From JAMLIO01 sp031412575 (lineage in GTDB: Bacteria; Bdellovibrionota; Bdellovibrionia; Bdellovibrionales; UBA1609), in the NCBI GenBank assembly GCA_031412575.1, contig JANODG010000185.1, positions 1-47,908 on the forward strand: DNA of 47,908 bases, in the 5' to 3' direction. Positions 42,564 through 47,908 of the stretch are shown here, piece after piece. How positions within the stretch are numbered: the first letter of the stretch is position 1; every line of letters begins with the position of its first letter. The notes beneath the pieces are model-generated. The model was given only the letters and a program-made list of their open reading frames with translations. It was not told the DNA's origin and did no database searches. Both the position numbers and the translations under genes were made by a program.

Positions 42564-43986
42564 ATCGTTTGTAGGTCCTTTGTTTTTCTTTTTAATTTTG
42601 CTATCGACTCAAAGTATTTACGCCAATAAATATTCGGACACTTTGACAGTCAAAGAAGTTATCGCTTCTACGTTTCGTCATCACCCCTTGATCATAGTGC
42701 AGCTTAAAGAATTTGAACAAGCAGCAGAATATGCAAGACAAACTCGAGGGGCTTTTGATTTAAATTTAAAGTCTGAGGCCCAAGGTTACACAGATGGATA
42801 CTATGATGGAAAAGCCTTTAACGTTTTCTTAGAAAAACCACTTTATTATATGAATTCTAAGGCTTATGCGGGCTACAGAAACTCTGACGGGGAATTTCCC
42901 ATTTATAGTGAAGAGCTGGTGACTTTAGATCAAGGTGAGGCCTTCGCAGGTGCGATGGTGTCCTTACTAAGAAATAGATCTATTGATGAAAAAAGATTTA
43001 AAAATATTTTAGCTAATCAGGATTTAATCCAGTCCGAGTTATCCTTGAAGCAGCAATTCATTGAACTTCAAACTCTAGCTGCCGAGGCTTATTATAAGTG
43101 GCTAAGTCACCTTGAAAGGGTTCGAGTTTACAAAGAGCTTTTAAGTTTAGCCGAAGACCGTATCAAAAATTTCAATGTAAGAATAAAGAAAGGGGATTTA
43201 GCAAAAATTTATGGTCTTGAAAATGAACAATACATTTTAAAAAGAAAAATCAGTTTAAATAAAGAAAACATCAAGTTATATCAGGCCACACTTTATCTAT
43301 CTTTATTTTACCGTGACCAACAAGGTACTCCCATCATTTTGCGATCTGATAATGCCACTCGCATAACAGAGCTTGGGTCAGATAAAATAAAGAATGAATC
43401 AGATTTACTAAACATAGTTAATGACCAAGATTTGATGATTAAATCTGTACTGAGTCAGATTGAACAGACTGAAGCCAATCGAAAGATGGGGGTAAATGAT
43501 TTACTTCCAAAACTAGATTTGAAATATGAAGTCAGTCAAGACCAAGGAGACGGGGATGTTGTTAGGTTAGATCCTTTAGAACAGAGAGCGTATATCAGCG
43601 TAGAAATACCAATTGAAAGACGTCTTGGCACGGGTCAAGTCAGAGCTGCGAAAGCAAAAAAAGCAGCTTTAGTTGAAAAAATAAAGTTTAGAAAAGAAAA
43701 AAACAGAATTGAAGTTTTAGACTTGTTAAATAGCTTGAAGTTATTAAATAAGAATTTTGATTTGACCAAAAAAGAAATAGAGCTGGCCGATAAGCTGAGA
43801 GATTCGGAACAAATTAAATTTAATAAGGGTGCTAGTGATTTTATTCTCGTCAATCTAAGAGAAGAAAACTTAGCTCAAAGTAAAATTCGTAATATTAGGG
43901 CCTATCTCGATTTCAATAACAATTTCGTAAATCTTCAAAGAATGGCTGTGGATTTCATGGTTCCGATGAACTACAAACGTGATTAA
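42547..43986 (+). CDS. TolC-family outer-membrane channel protein
   Basis: 479 residues. Signal peptide (cleavage after SIYAN region), then the outer-membrane efflux pattern: two long helical blocks (about 35-220 and 255-460) with VKEVIASTFRHHPLI at the start and conserved strand regions (LDLKYEVSQD, AYISVEIPIER). It would form the exit channel for the exporter and adaptor upstream. Start lies inside the adaptor gene, so expression is coupled. Convergent with the OmpA-domain gene. Confidence 0.9.
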   Translation: MKKLSKSFVGPLFFFLILLSTQSIYANKYSDTLTVKEVIASTFRHHPLIIVQLKEFEQAAEYARQTRGAFDLNLKSEAQGYTDGYYDGKAFNVFLEKPLYYMNSKAYAGYRNSDGEFPIYSEELVTLDQGEAFAGAMVSLLRNRSIDEKRFKNILANQDLIQSELSLKQQFIELQTLAAEAYYKWLSHLERVRVYKELLSLAEDRIKNFNVRIKKGDLAKIYGLENEQYILKRKISLNKENIKLYQATLYLSLFYRDQQGTPIILRSDNATRITELGSDKIKNESDLLNIVNDQDLMIKSVLSQIEQTEANRKMGVNDLLPKLDLKYEVSQDQGDGDVVRLDPLEQRAYISVEIPIERRLGTGQVRAAKAKKAALVEKIKFRKEKNRIEVLDLLNSLKLLNKNFDLTKKEIELADKLRDSEQIKFNKGASDFILVNLREENLAQSKIRNIRAYLDFNNNFVNLQRMAVDFMVPMNYKRD

Positions 43987-44029
43987 AAAATCAAAAAAAA
44001 TAAACTAGGCGTATTTCGGTTAAATTTTT

Positions 44030-44659
44030 CTATTGATTTGAAGCAGGCATCCTGCGAGAGTTATCGTCAGAATTTAGATTGTCAGAATTTTGACTTCTTA
44101 ACATTTCAGTTAATAATGTTAAGTTTTTTATTTTTGAACCTAAGGGATCAACGACAGAAATTTGCTTTTTTGATTTGCTCCAATTGATAATTTCAGTAAT
44201 TTGACCGATTTCTCGATTTAAAATTCGTACAACAATTTTGCGATTTTGCCTTTGTCCAAACACTTTCTTATTTTTAACAATAGAATCATATTCTGCAAGG
44301 GAACTAGTAGTGATTCGTGCTGCGGAAATTCCTGCGCTAACAATTTCTTTTTTTATATTTTCAGCACGCTGTATAGCAATTTTTTTGTCCTGGGATTTAT
44401 TTCCTGTAAGGTCTGAAAATCCAAAAATGGTAATCGTGATATCTGATGATTTGTTGAGTAATTTTGCTATGTCTTGAACCGCAGTAGATTTTTTTTCTTC
44501 AGAGATTGAAGACCCAGTGTTGTAGTTTAAATCTAGACCTAAATGTAAAAAAGAGTTTTCCGAAGCCTTGGTTACACCTAAAAAAGTCATTGATGCGAAC
44601 AAGAATGTTAAACATTTTTTTGCACACACAGAATTAAAAATTAGTTTTAAATTCTTCAT
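44030..44659 (-). CDS. Secreted OmpA-domain protein
   Basis: 209 residues, signal peptide ending near GVTKA. A single OmpA-like peptidoglycan-binding domain (about 38-150) shows IFGFSDLTGN, RAENIKKEIVSAGI and GQRQNRKIVVRIL; the Asp and Arg that bind diaminopimelate are kept. A Ser/Asn/Asp-rich tail of about 55 residues follows. No barrel domain, so it is probably a periplasmic wall-binding protein. No ribosome binding site is visible. Confidence 0.85.
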   Translation of the reverse strand: MKNLKLIFNSVCAKKCLTFLFASMTFLGVTKASENSFLHLGLDLNYNTGSSISEEKKSTAVQDIAKLLNKSSDITITIFGFSDLTGNKSQDKKIAIQRAENIKKEIVSAGISAARITTSSLAEYDSIVKNKKVFGQRQNRKIVVRILNREIGQITEIINWSKSKKQISVVDPLGSKIKNLTLLTEMLRSQNSDNLNSDDNSRRMPASNQ

Positions 44660-44892
44660 GGATAATATATCGGCAGGAGTTGTATGAAATTTAATACCAG
44701 ACCATTGGTCGAGTTATGGTGACGCCTAATTAAAGGGTTTAATAAATGGGTGTGTCTCAAAAAGATACAATCTTTGTGAAATGAATGTGGCACCATATTC
44801 CCAGCTAGACTCGACATTAGTGTAGGTGTATAAAAAATGTCTTCTACAAAATTTCTAGTGTCGTTATTGGTTTTATAAGTTAGTAAAAAAAG
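44660..44892. other. Intergenic region between divergent genes
   Basis: 233 bases between the divergent ompA-domain gene and azlC. No open frame. TATAAG near 44876 may be a -10 box for azlC. A short GACC-att-GGTC hairpin lies near 44700. Nothing else is convincing. Confidence 0.4.
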
Positions 44893-45594
44893 ATGTCCAG
44901 TTCAGAAAAATCATTCAACCAAGCTATGTTTTTTAAAGGCTTTAAATCCATGTTGCCTATAACGACTGGTGTAATACCTTTTGGTTTAGTGATGGGAGCA
45001 GTGGCTTACGCTGCCAATCTTACAGCATTTCAAGGCTTAGGGATGAACTTCATTATGTTTTCGGGCTCTGCACAGATCGCAGTCGTAGAGCTTATGATTC
45101 AAGATACAGCTTCGCTTATCGTTATTTTGACAGGCCTTTTAATCAACCTTAGATTTATGCTTTACAGTGCAGCTTTTGCACCCTATGTCGAAGATTCCAG
45201 TTTTTGGGTTAAAGTTTTTTGTACATATAATCTAACGGATCAAACGTATAATGTGATGAAAACTAATGAAGACCTATTTAAAACTAAGAAAGAGGCCGTC
45301 GTTTTTTACATGGGCGCTTCAATTTGCATGCTCTTAGCTTGGCACTGTTCTGTAATATTTGGTTTTATGTTTGGAAACTTTGTACCGCCATCAATTTCTT
45401 TAGATTATGCAATTCCACTTAGCTTCATAACTTTAATCGTTCCGACTTTAAAACATAAAAAATACATTTACGTTGCCGTATTTTCTGCCGTGGTTTCGAT
45501 CTTGTTAAAATCCATACCTTATAATTTAGGCCTTTTAAGCACTACAGTTTTAGCATTGTGTTTTGGAGCTTACTTAAATCAGAGGGAAAAATGA
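44893..45594 (+). CDS. azlC: AzlC-family branched-chain amino acid exporter subunit
   Basis: 233 residues with several membrane segments and the AzlC pattern: PITTGVIPFGLVMGAVAYAA, FSGSAQIAVVELM, INLRFMLYSAAFAPY. With AzlD it exports branched-chain amino acids or analogues. The ATG has no strong ribosome binding site (only AAAAAAAG). The stop overlaps azlD (ATGA). Confidence 0.92.
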   Translation: MSSSEKSFNQAMFFKGFKSMLPITTGVIPFGLVMGAVAYAANLTAFQGLGMNFIMFSGSAQIAVVELMIQDTASLIVILTGLLINLRFMLYSAAFAPYVEDSSFWVKVFCTYNLTDQTYNVMKTNEDLFKTKKEAVVFYMGASICMLLAWHCSVIFGFMFGNFVPPSISLDYAIPLSFITLIVPTLKHKKYIYVAVFSAVVSILLKSIPYNLGLLSTTVLALCFGAYLNQREK

Positions 45595-45914
45595 TTAGCT
45601 CAGGATATTTTTGGTTTAATATAATTTGCCTTGCGATTGGAACATTTTTTATTCGTGGAATTTTAATTTTTCTTTCCTCTAAAATTAAATTTTCGCAAAA
45701 TGTTAAAGAGATCTTTACCTTTATACCTGTTTCGATTTTACCAGCAATGGTGGCACCGATGGTTTTTTTTCATCAAGGGCAAGTTTCCATGGTTTTGGGT
45801 AAAGAAAGATTACTTATTTTGATTTTTGCTACTGCTTTTTGTTACAAATTTAAAAGTATGCTTGGGACTATAGTTTTTGGTTTGGTATCTTTATATTTTT
45901 TAACTCAAATTTAG
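45591..45914 (+). CDS. azlD: AzlD-family branched-chain amino acid exporter subunit
   Basis: 107 residues, four membrane segments. The frame opens at 45558, but GAGGG stands 4 bases before ATG 45591, which overlaps the azlC stop as ATGA, so I choose it. IGTFFIRGILIF and FIPVSILPAMVAPMVFF are typical AzlD motifs. Confidence 0.9.
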   Translation: MISSGYFWFNIICLAIGTFFIRGILIFLSSKIKFSQNVKEIFTFIPVSILPAMVAPMVFFHQGQVSMVLGKERLLILIFATAFCYKFKSMLGTIVFGLVSLYFLTQI

Positions 45915-46022
45915 ATCATTTGCTGTCTAAAATACTATTTATTCAATGACCTGTTTGTTTGATAGCTTTTAATTCGTCTTTCTAACTAAGGATATCAGAA
46001 AACCAAAACATGACGAACATGA

Positions 46023-47908
46023 TTAGCCGATCTCCGAAAGATTTAATTTGTGTTTTTGATTTTCAATAATCTTTTTAATCTTAAGGTTTTCCGGAAGTTT
46101 AAGGTCAGGATCATTTTCGAAAATTTCAAAGGCTGTGTTTCTTGCAAGCTCTAATAAATTTGTATTTTCACCTAATTTTGCAAACTTAAACAAAGGAAGT
46201 CCTGATTGTTTTGAACCTAAAAATTCTCCCGGGCCTCTGATTTTTAGATCAAATTCTGAAATCTCAAATCCATTGTTAGTTTTAACCATCATCTGAACTC
46301 GCTCTTTGGCTAAATTCGATACGGCGTCGCCCATAACTAAAAAACAATAACTTTCATAGGCACCACGTCCAACCCTTCCGCGAAGCTGATGTAATTGAGA
46401 TAGTCCGAATCTTTCTGCGTTTTCGATCACCATGATGTTAGCATTTGGTACATCAACACCCACTTCAATGACAGTTGTCGAAACTAAAATTTGCAGATCG
46501 TTATTTTTAAAAGACTTCATGATTTCGTCTTTTTCACTGCCTTTTACTCGACCGTGTAAAAGCCCAACTTTATATTCTGAAAATACAGATTTTATCTTTT
46601 CATACTCTTCAGTGGCGTTTTTTAAGTCCAAAGTCTCGCTTTCATCAATCAACGGATAAACTATATAAACTTGGCGTCCATTTGAAATTTGTTTTTTAAT
46701 ATAGGGGTAAAGATCCTTTTTTTGGGAGGCATAAAGTTGCTTAGTTTGAATTGGAGTTCTTCCCGGTGGAAGTTCATCAATCACAGAAACATCCAAGTCG
46801 CCAAATAGACTCATAGATAAAGTTCTTGGAATAGGTGTCGCTGTCATAACTAAAAAATGGGGAATTACACTTTTATTTTTTAGCTTTTGTCTTTGTTCGA
46901 CACCAAACCTATGTTGCTCATCGATGATAACAAGGCCTAAGTTTTTAAAAATAACATCGTCTTCAATTAGGGCGTGAGTGCCAACGCAAAATTGAATTTC
47001 ATTTTTTGTAAGTTGCTCAATCACCTGTAGCTTTTCTTTATTTTTTTGAGAGCCCGTTAGAACACCACACTTAATGCCCAAAGGCTCAAGAATTTTTTTA
47101 GCGGTCGCCAAATGTTGCTCAGCCAAGATTTCAGTCGGAGCCATTAAGGTCACTTGGTATCCATTATCTATGGCATAAATCGCTGCACAAAGGGCCACCA
47201 AAGTTTTTCCAGAACCTACATCCCCTTGAACTAATCGGTGCATAGGCGAGCTTTGTTTTAAGTCTTTTAAGATCTCATCAATTGTTCGGGACTGCGCACG
47301 TGTAAGCTGAAAGGGAAGATTTTTTTTAAGCTCTGGTAATCTTTTGGATTCCAAAGACATGGGAAGACTTTCGCTTTTTTTACGGAATTGTTTTTTGTAG
47401 GCGCAAAGCAATTCCATTTCAAAAAATTCGTTGAAAATTAATCTATAATGATAAGGTGTTTTAAATTCGTGATAGTTATACTTTTCAATTAAAGCCGGGT
47501 AGTGGATATTCTGAATTGATTCTTTGAATTCTGGAAGTTTTAAACTTGTTTTAAGCCAATCGGGTAAAGGGTCATAACTTAAAAGTTTTTCTTTTTCGGC
47601 CTTTAGATCCATTTCTGAAAGAGCTAGATTTTTAAAAGCCGCATCGACTAGTGATCTAATTTTCTTTTGAGTTAAGCCTTCCGTCTCGGAATAGACAGGC
47701 ACCAGAGAGTTTTCCCTCGGCGCCGAGTTTGAATCTTCATCTTCACCATCCTCTTTAATAATTTCTAAATCAGGATGATGAAACTCTTTTTGTCCCCTAT
47801 AGAGAATCACCTTTCCAACGACCCTCACTTCAAGACCTGGCGTCAGGCGCTCAAAATATCCTTTATAGGGCACTCGAAAATATTTGCAGCGAATTTGCCC
47901 GCTCGAAT
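46023..47908 (-). CDS. recG: ATP-dependent DNA helicase RecG (N-terminus cut by window end)
   Basis: Branch-migrating helicase that regresses stalled forks. The frame is open to the last base, and the residues before GTG 47873 (QIRCKYFRVPYKGYFERL) belong to the wedge OB domain, so the gene continues outside. Seen: Walker A QGDVGSGKTLVAL, DEQHRFGVEQR (DEQH box), MTATPIPRTLSMSLFGDLD, VSTTVIEVGVDVPNA, and HQLRGRVGRG. The C-terminal RecG domain is complete (IRGPGEFLGSKQSGLP). Confidence 0.96.
   Translation of the reverse strand, partial: SSGQIRCKYFRVPYKGYFERLTPGLEVRVVGKVILYRGQKEFHHPDLEIIKEDGEDEDSNSAPRENSLVPVYSETEGLTQKKIRSLVDAAFKNLALSEMDLKAEKEKLLSYDPLPDWLKTSLKLPEFKESIQNIHYPALIEKYNYHEFKTPYHYRLIFNEFFEMELLCAYKKQFRKKSESLPMSLESKRLPELKKNLPFQLTRAQSRTIDEILKDLKQSSPMHRLVQGDVGSGKTLVALCAAIYAIDNGYQVTLMAPTEILAEQHLATAKKILEPLGIKCGVLTGSQKNKEKLQVIEQLTKNEIQFCVGTHALIEDDVIFKNLGLVIIDEQHRFGVEQRQKLKNKSVIPHFLVMTATPIPRTLSMSLFGDLDVSVIDELPPGRTPIQTKQLYASQKKDLYPYIKKQISNGRQVYIVYPLIDESETLDLKNATEEYEKIKSVFSEYKVGLLHGRVKGSEKDEIMKSFKNNDLQILVSTTVIEVGVDVPNANIMVIENAERFGLSQLHQLRGRVGRGAYESYCFLVMGDAVSNLAKERVQMMVKTNNGFEISEFDLKIRGPGEFLGSKQSGLPLFKFAKLGENTNLLELARNTAFEIFENDPDLKLPENLKIKKIIENQKHKLNLSEIG

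Overview
The window is an AT-rich, gene-dense chromosomal segment of a Gram-negative bacterium. The best fit is a Bdellovibrio-like organism (Bdellovibrionota, formerly Deltaproteobacteria). The evidence is a myxobacterial-type gliding motor (AglRQS plus Glt-like envelope proteins), Kdo lipopolysaccharide genes, FHA-domain sigma-54 regulation and many secreted proteins of unknown function. I recognised families by eye; no database search was possible.

Layout. 1-2109: end of secD, then secF. 2183-5270: recJ, queC and a DUF366 gene, apparently one operon. 5426-7993: three envelope proteins of unknown function. 8265-11610: a bacterioferritin-like gene, an orphan TadA/CpaF-type ATPase and two unknown genes, interspersed with a GC-rich repeat family that starts at stop codons. 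11649-16095: a long inverted repeat, then eno, ftsB-like and polA. 16176-21955: a beta-barrel protein, a mazEF toxin-antitoxin pair, an FHA/sigma-54 activator, engB and two secreted proteins. 22140-28309: the Kdo genes kdsB, pyrG, kdsD and kdsC, with a secreted serine protease on the other strand between kdsD and kdsC. 28351-39662: nine co-directional gliding-machinery genes. 39826-43986: a tripartite secretion operon (ABC exporter, HlyD-type adaptor, TolC-type channel) whose ABC subunit has lost every recognisable ATPase motif. 44030-47908: an OmpA-domain protein, azlCD and recG cut by the window end.

How the genes fit together. kdsD, kdsC and kdsB are successive steps to CMP-Kdo, and pyrG makes the CTP they use; kdsA is not in the window. 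The gliding operon has a proton-channel motor (AglR with two ExbD/TolR-type subunits), an inner-membrane FHA protein with a TonB-like periplasmic tail, two TPR proteins and two outer-membrane barrels, which together could span the envelope. The secretion operon follows directly.

The least explained signals are: (1) the stop-codon-adjacent repeats, each built as conserved 5' box, variable hairpin core and conserved 3' box; (2) a 44-bp-arm inverted repeat ending next to the eno ribosome binding site; (3) the motif-less ABC exporter kept in an intact operon; (4) a candidate structured RNA near 21368-21492; and (5) start codons lying where transcription should begin, suggesting leaderless mRNAs.
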